A stretch of 64,000 nucleotides of DNA, taken from positions 34,555,422-34,619,421 of the forward strand of contig NC_056538.1 in NCBI RefSeq assembly GCF_910596095.1, read 5' to 3'. Below, in pieces: positions 10,669-26,273 of the stretch (positions are counted from its first letter, which is position 1; every line of letters starts with the position of its first letter). Below the pieces are notes generated by a model. That model worked only from the letters and a program-made list of their open reading frames with translations, had not been told where the DNA came from and ran no database searches. The stretch comes from Thunnus maccoyii. Lineage: Eukaryota; Chordata; Actinopteri; Scombriformes; Scombridae. Position numbers and translations under genes: made by a program.

Positions 10669-13600
10669 AACTTTTACGATTTAATATGAACTTTTTCATT
10701 TTGGATTTTCGGTGTTCCAACTTTCGGCCAATCACAACTCATGTTCAGAAATTGAAAATGTGTTTATTTTTGTACTTGCTGCTATGATTAGTGAATCACA
10801 GTCAGCTGAACCTTCAACAACGTAATAAACTACAAACCATTCAGTGTGAGGCTAATGTTAACTTTTACTATGCTTCATGTTTTATATTGAAGTATTCTTC
10901 TCCTACATGGCTCCCATAGGTTTATACTTTCTGAATGATTGTAAGATTAATACGCTAACTTATATTATCCTTTTACATAAAAAACTGTGTTGTAATGGTT
11001 TGTGAATGAAACTTGAATTTAAATAAAAATAAAAACATACAGGCTCAAAAGCTGCTGTTCATTGTGAATAAAAGAGATTCAAAAGACACCCAGCGACGCT
11101 ACAGTTGGATGCAACAGAACAACAGCTTAATAGTCCAACATGTGGAACAATAATTGTGGAGAAGGAGCTGACAGTCGAGGGAAGTTGGTGTTTTTAAACT
11201 TGCAGGTGTGTGCGGGTCAAAATCTAACCTGAATTTACAGGTAAGAAGAAGAAAAAACTTGAAACCAAACTCAGGCAGGAGCGTAAACACCCAGAGCGAA
11301 GACCTGAAGCTGCTCAGTCGTAACCATGGCGACAGCATGGATGCAGAGAGCTAATTGGCCTGTTAGTGAAGCCGGCTGGAGCCTCCAGAGTGTCCGAGTG
11401 TCCACACAGACGTCTCTGGGGTTCGATGGAAAGAGCTGCTGGAGCTCCGCCGAGGCTCATTACTGCGACAGATACAGTAAACATGATGACATCACACAGG
11501 GACAATGCAACATGATTCATGAAATGACCTGCAGAGGAAATAAAGTTATAACAACTCACCTTTAAAGAATAAAGTTTTACAGGTTTGGTTGAGGCTGTTT
11601 TTACCTGAACAGGTGATTTCTGAGGTTATTACGACCTCCTGCTGAATGAAATCTGCAGACATTTACTGTAACCTTTTATTTTACAGCTCCTTTAATGTTA
11701 TACTAATAAATGGTGCAAATTATAAGAAAAAACTGGAGTGTTGGTTTAGTTGGTAACTGCTGACTCATTATATTTGGGTTCATATTTGTCAATCTGCAAA
11801 AACTCTTGATAAATTAAACGCTTCACAACTATTTAACTTACAGAAAATGTTCAGTTTTGTGTTCCAAACAGTAAACCAGTTAAATCTCCTGACAGTACCT
11901 GCTGTGTTCATTCTGAGGACATTTCTCTGAAAGGATTATATGATTCAGTTCATATAAATGTGCTCATTATAGAGTTTTTTTTTTACAACCTAATATGTTC
12001 AGATATGCTGTAGTTTGACACACAAAACTACAAACTAGGTATTTGCGGTTTGTTAAACAATTATTAAGGGTCTAATTTATTAAGAATTTTTGCAAATTAA
12101 CAACTATATATGAACCCAAATATAACAGATGGCACATACAGACTAAACCAACCACTTCTTTCTGTTTTTTCTTATAATTTATACCACATTGCACCAACCT
12201 TTCTGTAAAATGTCTTAAAAGTTCACTATTACATACCTGCAAATTACTTATAAAACAGGAAAATAACAACATAAATGTGTTTACATCAAGTACAGAGAGA
12301 AATAAAACATGAAGAGGTTCCTTCATGTTAAATGTGTTTGACTTGTTCCTATAATCACTGTCATTTATTTAGATTTACTGTATTTATCACCTGAGGGAGA
12401 GTTTAGTGAATAAAGTAACTAAAGCATTAAACCAACATTAATGAGCTTCTGACAACACAGTCTCAGCGCAAAGTCCATTTAGTAGCTGTTCTGGAGCTTT
12501 TGATCATATCAACCAGGGTCTGAAAGTCTTGTTCCACCTACTGCACCAACAATAAAACCTTCTGTACTGTGCAAGAAGAAAAAAAAACACATTTCTAACA
12601 TATTTAATATCTGTGAATCAAATTCCAAAAATACAAAATATCATTTAACAGCAGAAATCTTGTAGACGACTTATTTCTCTAAAATAAGCTCGTCTTCGGT
12701 TCCCTTGTCAGAACTTTTTCTCATGTTTGATGAGTATTTGTATAAAACAACAAACAGCTGATGTTCCAGTTGGTTTCACCTGCTTGTTTTTTTAAATTGT
12801 TCCTCACATTGTCCGTTTAGCTCTTTACGTTTTCTCCAGTAGTGATTGAGACCACATGATCAGAGCTGGTACTACACTCGGGTCCAGTCAGGGGTATCGA
12901 ACATACTGACATACAGGTTCCTGAGAACCAAGTGGACCCGTGAAGACCTCTAGTCTACTTTGATGGTTTCCAGAAGGAAAGAACAAATCTCACACAATCA
13001 TTATAAAAAGGATATTTAATATCTATGTTTCAGATATTTTATTTATTTAATATTTATTTGTATATGGACAAGTATATAACAGGACCTAGCGCCACATACC
13101 ACAGCGTTTATTGTATAGACCAGCTTACAATGTCCGTCCCCAGATGAGTATAATACATATGAAACTGCACAAGACTCAACAACACATATGCAGACGTTAC
13201 AACACGAACTCACAACAAAGTACATAAAAAAACAGCAGATATGCAATATTATTAATATCGATCTCATCAAAAAGAAGAGTTTTAATATTAAGAAATAGAG
13301 CTGAAGTTTGGACTTTCTCTTCTTAAAAAAATGACTCAAAACAAATAATAATATCAAATATTTATATCGTATATCAAAATAGTTGGCGATCAATTTAACA
13401 GTTGGCAGCTAATCAATTAAACGACTAATCGTTGCAGCTCTATATGAATATGTTATACCGCTGACCTAATGAATTTGCCAGAAAGTGACCCATGTTTGCT
13501 GAACCCACCCTAAGTAATTTAACTCTAAATTCATGTTAATATTTTTATTATAAAATAATCAAACACGCTGCTAGCTTGGCCATGTTGGTCACATGACCCT

Positions 13601-13886
13601 CATTTGGCGCGTGTCTTGACCAGGCTAGCATAAAAATGCTAAAGTTAAAGCTAGCTTCAGCTCTTCCCTCTTTAAACAAACAGCTGCTGGATGTTTGGGA
13701 AACGTTTCAGACACTGTGGACCGTTAAATAAATCACAGGTGACTCACCTGTCGGCTAAAACACGCATCAGACAGTTTTCAGTCTCCATCTTTCAGACGAC
13801 GCGCTGATTTTCCCAGTAAATAGACGGAGGGGGGACTGGGAGAGTGGAGTGTTACCAGTAAACACACAGTTACACCTGACAACATT
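10669..13886. other. Non-coding, repeat-derived
   Basis: No convincing gene. Open frames at 11326-11565 and 11314-11559 lie on opposite strands of one block that resembles dispersed fish repeat DNA. 13043-13393 is a low-complexity hydrophobic frame. A MITE end lies at 13390-13445. Confidence 0.45.
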
Positions 13887-13887
13887 G

Positions 13888-14845
13888 GAAGAAGTACTCA
13901 GATCCTTTACTGCAGTAAAAGTACTAATACAGCAATGTAAAAAATACTCCATTACAAGTAAAAGTCCTGCACGAAAAATCCTCCTACAGTAAAAGTACAT
14001 AAGTATTATGAACTTGATGTAGTTAAAGTATTGCAGTAAAAGTACATAAGTATTATGAACTTGATGTAGTTAAAGTATTGCAGTAAAAGTACATAAGTAT
14101 TATGAGCTTGATGTAGTTAAAGTATCGCAGTAAAAGTACATAAGTATTATGAGCTTGATGTAGTTAAAGTATTGCAGTAAAAGTACATAAGTATTATGAG
14201 CTTGATGTAGTTAAAGTATCGCAGTAAAAGTACATAAGTATTATGAGCTTGATGTAGTTAAAGTATTGCAGTAAAAGTACATAAGTATTATGAGCTTGAT
14301 GTAGTTAAAGTATTGCAGTAAAAGTACATAAGTATTATGAGCTTGATGTAGTTAAAGTATTGCAGTAAAAGTACATAAGTATTATGAGCTTGACGTAGTT
14401 AAAGTATTGCAGTAAAAGTACATAAGTATTATGAGCTTGATGTAGTTAAAGTATCGCAGTAAAAGTACATAAGTATTATGAGCTTGATGTAGTTAAAGTA
14501 TTGCAGTAAAAGTACATAAGTATTATGAGCTTGATGTAGTTAAAGTATTGCAGTAAAAGTAGTGGTTTGGTCCCTCTGACTGATATATTATTATATATGA
14601 CATCATTAGATTATTAATAGTGAAGCATCAGTGTTAGAGCAGCATGTTACTGTTGTAGCTGCTGGAGGTGGAGCTAGTTTACACTACTTTATATACAGTT
14701 AGCTAGTTTAGTCCAGTGGTTCCCAACCTAGGGGTCGGGCCCCTCCAAAGGGTCAGCAGATAAATCTGAGGGGTCGTGAGATGATTAATGGGAGAGGAAA
14801 GAAGAAAAAACAAAGTTCTGATACACAAATCTGTTTTCAGTTTTT
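13888..14845 (+). mobile_element. Composite non-autonomous DNA transposon with internal 47-bp array
   Basis: This begins near 'ggaagaagtactcagatcct' and is built like the copy at 26274-27236: a lead segment, a 47-bp tandem array, a single-copy block (14551-14713) and then a hAT-like insertion starting CAGTGGTTCCCAACCT at 14714. Here the second half is missing after about 14840. A third, inverted family member is at 61590-62292. Confidence 0.65.
13987..14550. repeat. 47-bp tandem array, 12 units
   Basis: The unit begins cagtaaaagtacataagtat, and successive starts fall every 47 bases from 13987 to 14551. Units differ by one or two bases (aacttg or gagcttg, attg or atcg). The copy at 26363 has only three units. 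Confidence 0.95.
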
Positions 14846-15834
14846 TTCAGCTTATTTCTGCCGTTTTCCCCATAGCTTCATCTTATGATCATGTAAATGA
14901 AACAAGATGCGTCATCAAAATTTTACACTTTGCAGGGAAAAAAGAGGGATTTTAATTAAAAAAAAAAATACACAAAAATATTGTTTTTTACACACATTGA
15001 TCATTTAACAGGGAAACAGGATTTTTCATTTCAGTCTGTAATTGATTCCTAAAAAGAGAAAAACGATTAAAGTTATGTCGAATTGTTTCCAGTATAAATC
15101 AACATGTTTCAGGGCGTTTTCAGTGATGGCTGTTTATTTTGAAATAAAACAGAATGAAGCAGATTACTGCAAATGACAGAAATAAAGCCTACTGGTTCAT
15201 GTTTTGACTCATGATTTGTACAACTCAATAACACTCAGAATGACTTGATAAGAATGACAGTGAGATTTATTGCAGGATGAAAGAAGGTTTTTCACATCAA
15301 CAATCAGCAAAACATTTTATTTTAAGATCAGCTGACAAACACACAAATTCCAGTCTTAAATTATATAATACAAACCTGTAGATGGTCAAAAGATTCATCA
15401 TCCTCACTGTGGATCAAATAAGGGTTGGATTTGTTTTACTTGTTTACTTTTGGCAGGTGAATCCCGTTAAAAGGGCAGGAAGAGGAACATAAACTATAAA
15501 ATGACCACATGAGGGCGCCAGCAGCACACAAGTCAACTGTTAATTAGAAGCCTGTGAGCACAGCTGATGATCTATAGCAACACGTTTCTGTGGATCACTG
15601 ACACATATTATAAAACAATACTTGTTACCTCCATTACACGACTGTGACGTCAGTAAGATTCACTCTGTTTAATGAGTGGGTGAAGGTGTGTAAAGGCCTT
15701 AACTCCAACTCACTGATATTGAATGATTTATCATCAGCATCTGAAGGTTTGAACATAGATATATCACCTTAAATGACTCCAGTTTTATGAGTACATGCAG
15801 CACTCTAATTCAAGTCAGTCTTAAACCAACAGTC
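14846..15834. other. Non-coding
   Basis: No gene or clear element was recognised in this AT-rich stretch. Confidence 0.4.
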
Positions 15835-16325
15835 TTCTTGCTGTAATCATTCCTCCTGTTCATACTGACCATTAGAAGATCCCTTCATAATGACCTTACA
15901 ATGGAAGTGATGGAGGACAAAATCCACAGTCCTCCTTCTGTGCAAAAATGTATTTAAAAGTTGATCTGAAGCTAATATGAAGCTTCCAAATGAGTCAAAT
16001 CAAGTAGATATCTTTCAACGTTACAGTCTTTTTAGTGCCAAAGTTCCTCTTTTTGTTATTATACTTCCACCTGCAGCTCAACAGGGAAACACTGTCCGAG
16101 GAAACACAAAGAGGGAATTTGATGCTAAAAAGACTGTAAATGTGTCAGATATCCACTTGATATGACTAACTCAGACTGATGAAGCTGAATAGAAGCTTCA
16201 CACAGACTTTTAAATGACTGTGTGGACACACTGTGGATTTTGGCCTCCATCACTTCCATTGAAAGAACATTTGAAGGATCTTTTAATATCCAGTATGAAC
16301 AGGAGGAATGATTACAGACACCAGC
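15835..16325. mobile_element. Fold-back (palindromic) MITE
   Basis: The left arm near 15840-15960 is the diverged reverse complement of the right arm near 16195-16315. Both carry a 'tccatcacttccattg' type block and its complement, and gaagctaatatgaagcttc-like sequence lies inward. A single strand could fold into a long hairpin about a centre near 16080. The frames at 15977 and 16214 are by-products. Confidence 0.65.
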
Positions 16326-16910
16326 TGCCACACACACATTCTCCCAGTTACCTTTATGCACACAAGAATATAACAACTCATTACCACACCAGCATCAATA
16401 CACTTCAGGTAGGTTAGCCAGGGGCCGTCACAACAAGCCAATGCACAAGTTCATGCTCATTAAGGTATGTAGGACTGCAGCTACAGATTATTTTTATTAC
16501 CAATTTATCTGCCATTTATTTTCCGTTTTGTAATAAAAAAATGGCAGAAAATTGTAAAAGAATTATTATAATTTTCCAGAGCATCAACATTTTACTGTTT
16601 AAGTCTAATTCTTTGCTCCAGAGAGGTCAGAATGGCAGCAATGAGATTTTCTACAAAGAAAAATTACAATGAAACATAACATTTAGGACAAGATCTTCCA
16701 GACCAGAGGTCAAATGCATTTACATGACATCATTGTCAATATGGCAGCAAATGACAAATAGTACAAAGCACTTTTTTTTTTAAAGTCCATGAAATGAACA
16801 GTGCATTGTATCAAAATCTCCTTTTTTCTTCCTGTGAAGAAGATTTTCACTAAATACTAAATAGGATATACATGTGTATTATAAAAATATACCTAAAAAT
16901 ATGTGCAAGT
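16326..16910. other. Non-coding
   Basis: AT-rich sequence with no recognised gene or paired repeat. Confidence 0.4.
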
Positions 16911-17250
16911 TTAGATGATGTACAGTGTGATTCCAATCCTGATGTTGAGCCTGTGAGAGCGCCACTCCAAGTCCTTCACTATATCTCTGAGGAGACCGCT
17001 AACCACCTGCAGCTCCTCACATGAAGCTTCCAGCACCGTTATGTGGTTATCAGCAGCCTCGTCCATGTCGTCCATGCGATGTTCAGCTTTGAGGGTTCTT
17101 TTTGAAGAGTAGAAACACATCGTCCCTCCACCGACTTCTTCAAATCATCCACAAGTTTAGAAATTTTGGTGAGCTCAACTCCCTTATTAGTGATGGCAGC
17201 TAATGTAGCCTCGTTGCTAGCAGCAATCTGTATAAACCTGCAAGCAGCTG
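16911..17250 (-). pseudogene. L1-type LINE ORF1 fragment
   Basis: The minus strand reads a coiled-coil heptad region followed by LRDIVKDLEWRSHRLNIRI. This corresponds to the conserved LE..RRNNIRI boundary between coiled coil and RNA-recognition domain of L1 ORF1 proteins. Part of the coiled coil continues in another frame up to about 17250, so there is at least one frameshift. The fragment ends only about 28 bases from a lectin exon. Confidence 0.7.
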
Positions 17251-17277
17251 TCAGAGTGGATGTTTCGTGTTTTTCAG

Positions 17278-17342
17278 GGTACGGATACTGGAACGATTAC
17301 AGCTGTAACTACAGGAGATACTTTGTCTGTGCAAATCCGTGA
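17278..17342 (+). pseudogene. Orphan last exon of a C-type lectin domain
   Basis: After a polypyrimidine-AG acceptor (cgtgtttttcag, ending 17277) the frame reads YGYWNDYSCNYRRYFVCANP and stops at 17340-17342. WND, then a cysteine, then F-V-C is the signature of the C-terminal strand of C-type lectin domains; WND belongs to the calcium site and the two cysteines form conserved disulfides. An AATAAA at 17424-17429 could be its polyadenylation signal. No upstream lectin exons were found in the 8 kb to the left, where an L1 fragment sits immediately upstream. It is either the last exon of a gene with very distant exons or a remnant. The exon itself looks undamaged. Confidence 0.62.
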
Positions 17343-17423
17343 CGTGATCATCAGCAGCGTCGACATGAAGACCTGATGATCCGTGTTTCAGTCGGATCAG
17401 TTCAAGATTTCTAAATTATCTGC

Positions 17424-17429
17424 AATAAA
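17424..17429 (+). terminator. Polyadenylation signal after lectin exon
   Basis: AATAAA 82 bases after the stop codon of the lectin exon, with a T/G-rich stretch about 20 bases downstream. Confidence 0.45.
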
Positions 17430-17744
17430 TATGTTTCAGCATCAGGTTGTCTGTTTTCTTTAATATTTATATTCAATATGCAGATCAGAATCTGTTCCAT
17501 GTGGAGCAGATATTTCAGTTATTAAACTGTTTATTAATGAATTTAGGAAAGACAACAGATCACATGATCTATTTGTGTTCATGATACCTTCCAGTATCAT
17601 GTTTCCCGTTGACAGTGTCTCTTGTCTCTTACTGTAAATCTCATTTCATTTTCTTTCTGCTTCCTTCCTCTCGGTCTCATCTTCATCTGAGCTTCTGTCT
17701 GTAGCCACCGAGCAGCTCACTGTATCTGTGTCACAGTGTGGTGG

Positions 17745-18775
17745 ACTCAGGTGGTTCTGGTTTCAGGCTCTGATGGTTCTGGTTTCAGGCTCAGACGGTT
17801 CTGGTTTCAGGCTCTGATAGTTCTGGTTTTAGGCTCAGATGGTTCTGGTTTCAGGCTCTGATAGTTCTGGTTTTAGGCTCTGATAGTTCTGGTTCCAGAC
17901 TCTGATGGTTCTGGTTCCAGACTCTGATAGTTCTGGTTTCAGACTCTGATGGTTCTGGTTTCAGACTCTGATGGTTCTGGTTTCAGAGTCTGATAGCTCT
18001 GGTTTCACACATTGATAGTTCTGGTTCCAGACTCTGATAGTTCTAGTTCCAGACTCTGATGGTTCTGGTTTCAGACTCTGATGGTTCTAGTTTCAGACTC
18101 TGATGGTTCTGATTTCAGACTCTGATAGTTCTGGTTCCAGACTCTGATAGTTCTAGTTTCAGTCTCTGATAGTTCTGGTTCCAGACTCTGATGGTTCTGG
18201 TTTCAGACTCTGATAGTTCTGGTTTCAGTCTCTGATAGTTCTGGTTTCAGTCTCTGATGGTTCTGGTTTCAGGCTCAGATGGTTCTGGTTTCAGGCTCTG
18301 ATAGTTCTGGTTCCAGACTCTGATGGTTCTGGTTCCAGACTGATGGTTCTGGTTGCAGATTCTGATGGTTCTAGTTTCAGACTCTGATGGTTCTGGTTCC
18401 AGATTCTGATGGTTCTAGTTCCAGACTCTGATGGTTCTGGTTTCAGACTCTGATGGTTCTGGTTGCAGATTCTGATGGTTCTAGTTTCAGACTCTGATGG
18501 TTCTGATGGTTCTGGTTTCAGACTCTGATGGTTCTGGTTCCAGATTCTGATGGTTCTGGTTTCAGACTCTGATGGTTCTGGTTTCAGGCTCTGATAGTTC
18601 TGGTTTTAGGCTCTGATGGTTCTGGTTTCAGATTCTGATGGTTCTAGTTTCAGACTCTGATGGTCCTGGTTTCAGATTCTGATGGTTCTGGTTTCAGACT
18701 CTGATAGTTCTAGTTCCAGACTCTGATAGTTCTGGTTCCAGACTCTGATAGTTCTGGTTCCAGACTCTGATAGTC
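17745..18775. repeat. 22-bp minisatellite, about 47 units
   Basis: The unit is close to ggttctggtttcagactctg plus two bases. Units alternate between gg/ag before ttct and between ttt, ttc and ttg variants. There are no unique spacers. The array ends about 145 bp upstream of the tRNA gene. Confidence 0.95.
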
Positions 18776-18920
18776 TGGTCGTGTTGCGGTGCTGGAAACG
18801 GACGTCGTTGTGTTTAACATGAAGCTGATGTTTAACGGATCGATATTATATTGTAAACCAGAATCTGATTCGTGAATCTCTGACTGACTGGTTCAGACTG
18901 TCGGAGATCAGTATACAGCA

Positions 18921-18992
18921 GCGTTGGTGGTATAGTGGTTAGCATAGCTGCCTTCCAAGCAGTTGACCCGGGTTCGATTCCCGGCCAACGCA
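18921..18992 (+). tRNA. tRNA-Gly (anticodon TCC)
   Basis: A 72-base cloverleaf. The 7-bp acceptor stem GCGTTGG pairs with CCAACGC at 18985-18991, followed by discriminator A. The D arm contains the A box TGGTATAGTGG. The anticodon loop CTTCCAA gives TCC. The T arm contains the B box GGTTCGATTCC on a CCGGG/CCCGG stem. There is no intron. The sequence is nearly the same as the mammalian tRNA-Gly(TCC), so it is likely functional. A TTTT run at 18997-19000 can serve as the RNA polymerase III terminator. Confidence 0.97.
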
Positions 18993-18996
18993 GAAC

Positions 18997-19000
18997 TTTT
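18997..19000 (+). terminator. Pol III terminator of tRNA-Gly
   Basis: A run of four T residues five bases after the mature tRNA end. Confidence 0.7.
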
Positions 19001-20875
19001 CCTCCGTGAACATTGACACTGAACACACTGAACACAGCGGGCAGGAAGAGACTCATCATGTTTGGTTCCTTTATGAATGAAAAGTGACACTAAATCTGAC
19101 TTTTAATCAGCGTCTTTTTCGTTTTTTTTCTTTCTTCTCAACTTTATTGACAAAAGTCAAATTCAAAAACAGTAACAGAAGCAAGAAGGAAACAAAGCGC
19201 GGGAATTCAGTTATGAAATAATAAAATAAAAATAATGTTGGGTAAAGATGTGAAAGAAACTTTTTACATTCAATAAAATAAAATAAAAAAAAATCAAGTA
19301 ACAGTAGTCAATAATTTTATATGTTTTTAAAGCTGTTTGGGTATTTGTTGCTTTTTTATTTTGCATCTTGACTCAATTAGAAATCAGGTAAAGTTTCATT
19401 TTATGTTTGTGGAATTTACCAAAAAATTAAAATAGTTGAATTAAAAAGCAAACATTCTCGTCCATTGAGTTATTTTCAAATAAATTAAATCACTATGTAT
19501 TTCTCTTGGTAGCTGTTAGGGGTTTTTTCTTTTAAACTTTATTAATAACTTGAACATAACACGTTATAACTGCAGTTTTGTAAATTAAGTGTACAGATTT
19601 ATGGGCATCAAACAGAGTTACATAAAAGTTCAGTAAAATAAGAAAAAACAAACAAACAAATAAATAAATAAATACAAAGACAAAGGGTTGACAGACGTAC
19701 AGTAGTTATGTACATTTAGTGGTCAGTTTCTGCTGTCTTTTTTTGTGAGTAAATAAAATATTTATGAAAAGTACAAAAAGATGGTTTAGTTTTTCTGAAT
19801 CTTGACATATATAAACAGAATTTACAAAGTATTCTAAAAGTATTTAGGATAACTTTATGTCCTTTATCTTTCAATATGATACCAAACATAATTCCTGTAG
19901 GCAGCAGTTCCTTCATAAAGTCATTAATAAACAGTTTAATAACCGCTCAGAGGAAAAGAACTGAAACAGCTGTTTGTCTTCCACAACAAGAGAACATCAG
20001 ACTGACCTGCTGGATCAACACCAGCCTGCTCTTCATTCATTCATTCATTCATTCATTCATTCATTCATTTTCTTTCTGTCTTTCTTTCTGGGTTACTTGG
20101 TTAATTTACAGCCAACACAAGACACTTTAAAACCTTGTTGGGAAAAGGAGGGAAACAAAAAGCTTTGGATGGACAGTGACACAGAAAGTCTCTCAGTTAA
20201 ACTTTCGTCCAGCAGCATCACTGTTGATACTTCACAGTAGATTTTACATTATTAGAAAAGAAGAGCAAGGATTGGAGTTTATTTACAGTTCACATACCAT
20301 ACAGGCAGTTATTGATAGTTAGCACAGTGAGTTTCATCTCAAAGCAGAGAAAAGGATGAGTGAGAAGTTATTATCAGTCACACAGGAGAAATGTTTGTTA
20401 ACAGCAGTGGAAAGAAGATACAGAACCACTGACAACAATCATCTTTTCAGATTGAAGCTCATCAGCCAGTTTACAGTCGTTCAGACAGCAGAACAGACAT
20501 TTTGATAGAAGTACAACAAACACACAACACAGCACATTTTGGTATCAAGTGATTTAACAGTTAGCTTCAGCAAAACAGAAACCAAGAGCATCATTAAGCA
20601 GAGACCGAAGGAAAGGAGACAAAGGCAAAGGGAGGAAGAGGAGAGGAAGAGGAAGAAACAGGAGAGATGAGACAATAATATTAAGACTTCGATTTACACA
20701 GACTGGACTAAACTACACACTGTTCAGAACACGTAAATATAATACAGACAGATGAATACTGAAGAAACAGGAGGGCATGTTCTGAAATATGAAAAGAATC
20801 TGAAAGATAAAAAATTGATCTAACAATAAATACCGACAATAGAGTCTGATCATCACTCCACACCAGCTGGTGGCG

Positions 20876-20878
<3 letters not shown>
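19001..20878. other. Non-coding; (TTCA)n microsatellite
   Basis: No gene was recognised. A (CATT)n tract lies at about 20033-20069. Two stretches (about 19130 and 19520) resemble AT-rich ends of retroelements but could not be assigned. Confidence 0.45.

Positions 20879-20925
<47 letters not shown>
20879..20925. repeat. (AC)n microsatellite
   Basis: About 23 AC units, roughly 230 bp upstream of the POLR2D start codon. Confidence 0.97.
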
Positions 20926-20927
<2 letters not shown>

Positions 20928-21089
20928 GAGGAAGTGGTCGGTTTGTGACTCGGAGATGGTTGTTTGTTTGTGAGGCTGAACTGTGAGCGGGTTGTTCAGA
21001 CTGTTGTTCAGACTGTCGGAGCTTCTCTTCAGGCCGCAGGACTCTCAGGAAGTCAGAGTTTCAGTCTGAGTTTAAGCTGCTGTTTCTGT

Positions 21090-21101
21090 CCGCCATCTTA
21101 C
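21090..21101 (-). promoter_or_regulatory. YY1-type site in POLR2D promoter
   Basis: CCGCCATCTTAC is the reverse complement of the AAGATGGCGG core bound by YY1. Such sites sit near transcription starts of many housekeeping genes. A second similar core, ATGGCGGC, overlaps the start codon. No TATA box is visible, which fits a housekeeping promoter. Confidence 0.5.
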
Positions 21102-21158
21102 CGCCGCTGCCTGTTAGCTGTTAGCTTGTTAGCTACTAGCTGTTAGCTGTTAGCTGTC

Positions 21159-25202
<4,044 letters not shown>

Positions 25203-25409
25203 GGACCAGGACCAGGACCAGGATCCACACAGACCTCCACCAGGTCTCTGCAGGGTTTTCATGTCCAGCAGGACTGAACTGAACTGAACTGACTGATCCT
25301 GATCATGTGATCTGATGACATCACTCTGAGGCACCAGGTGTCCCTGAACGCCTCGTCACTCAGGTGGTTTGTTTCCTGACGATCAGCTGATCGTTTCTTC
25401 TTCTGTCAC

Positions 25410-25415
25410 AATAAA
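25410..25415 (+). terminator. POLR2D polyadenylation signal
   Basis: AATAAA 208 bases after the stop codon, followed by a T-rich stretch. Confidence 0.75.
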
Positions 25416-25494
25416 TTGATTTGTTTTTTTACATCGTTTCTGTCCAATCACAGCCGAGCTCGTTTCAGTGTTTCACTCACAAACTGCAGATCTG

Positions 25495-25500
25495 TTTATT
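25495..25500 (-). terminator. Polyadenylation signal of the minus-strand phosphatase gene
   Basis: TTTATT on the plus strand is AATAAA on the minus strand, about 530 bases after the phosphatase stop. It lies 80 bases from the POLR2D signal, so the two transcripts would end almost back to back or overlap. Confidence 0.45.
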
Positions 25501-26028
25501 CCAACTCTGCTCTTAGTTCAGTAGTTTTACTAAAAAGAAACCTGATCAATTGATCAGCTGATCTGATCAGTAAACAGATATGAGACCAGTTTGGACTTTG
25601 AACAGCAGCATCTGTTTAATCTCATTTACAGAATTTAACATTTTAAACTTAAATTTTTGTGTAACAGTTGCACAAATACATCATTCAGACAAACTGATGG
25701 AGGATTTAGAAAATAGAGTTAAAAGGATGTTTTTTAAAAACAGTTTTTATCAGGTAGCCACATGTTTCTGGACGTTTCTTTTCATTAAAAAATAGAAAAC
25801 ACCGACTTGAGTTTGTTGTTTTACACCTTTAACTGTCAAACAGAATAATCCCGACATCACTGAAGTATCTAAATCTCTTACTGACAAACAAGAAGCAAAG
25901 AATTTGCTTTTTCTGCCACATTGTGAGTGAAGTTTGCAGGTGTGGAAACATTCAGCTGTTTCCGCTGCAGCTCAGAGGGAAGAAACAAAACGATGAGAGT
26001 GTTTAATGTCTGATTAGTTTGTGGTCGT

Positions 26029-26242
26029 TCAGATGTTGACGCAGTACGCCGCCGTGGTGTTCGTGTCCTCCAGAGCTTCAGGCAGGGCTCCGCCGGACGT
26101 CATCGCCATCCGGACCGAGTTCCTGCCGAACAGCTTCCTCTCGTAGTCCATCAGCTGCCTCCAGAAACCAGCGTTCGGTCGGATGAACGGCCGCTGCTCC
26201 AGAACCTGTTCATGAGCCCGACGCAGGCTGAGACCCCCAAAC
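26029..26242 (-). CDS. Atypical dual-specificity phosphatase, last coding exon (partial gene)
   Basis: On the minus strand a TTGCAG acceptor (ending at 26243) opens a frame of 70 residues that stops at 26029-26031. It reads GGLSLRRAHEQVLEQRPFIR, then PNAGFWRQLMDYERKLFGRN and SVRMAMTSGG. RP.IRPN.GFW.QL..YE..LFG is the C-terminal helix region of the DUSP14/18/21-like atypical dual-specificity phosphatases, which dephosphorylate MAP kinase pathway proteins. The catalytic HC.AG.SRS loop would be in an upstream exon and was not found to the right, where about 18 kb is mostly transposon DNA. The last residues are YCVNI, which resembles a weak CaaX motif. The exon lies tail-to-tail with POLR2D. The exact paralog is uncertain. 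Confidence 0.85.
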
Positions 26243-26273
26243 CTGCAACACAGAGACCAGAACCCAGAGCTGG

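Noticed and set aside
11314-11565. Overlapping frames on both strands near 11.4 kb
   Set aside because: The block resembles dispersed fish repeat DNA, and neither frame has a recognisable domain.
13987-14550. Regular repeat array that looks CRISPR-like by spacing
   Set aside because: Units are head to tail with no unique spacers, in a vertebrate genome, and are part of a transposon.
17745-18775. 22-bp array considered as CRISPR or coding repeat
   Set aside because: There are no spacers and no long open frame through it; it is a minisatellite.
18832-19090. Minus-strand frames over the tRNA
   Set aside because: They overlap tRNA-Gly in antisense and have no motif.
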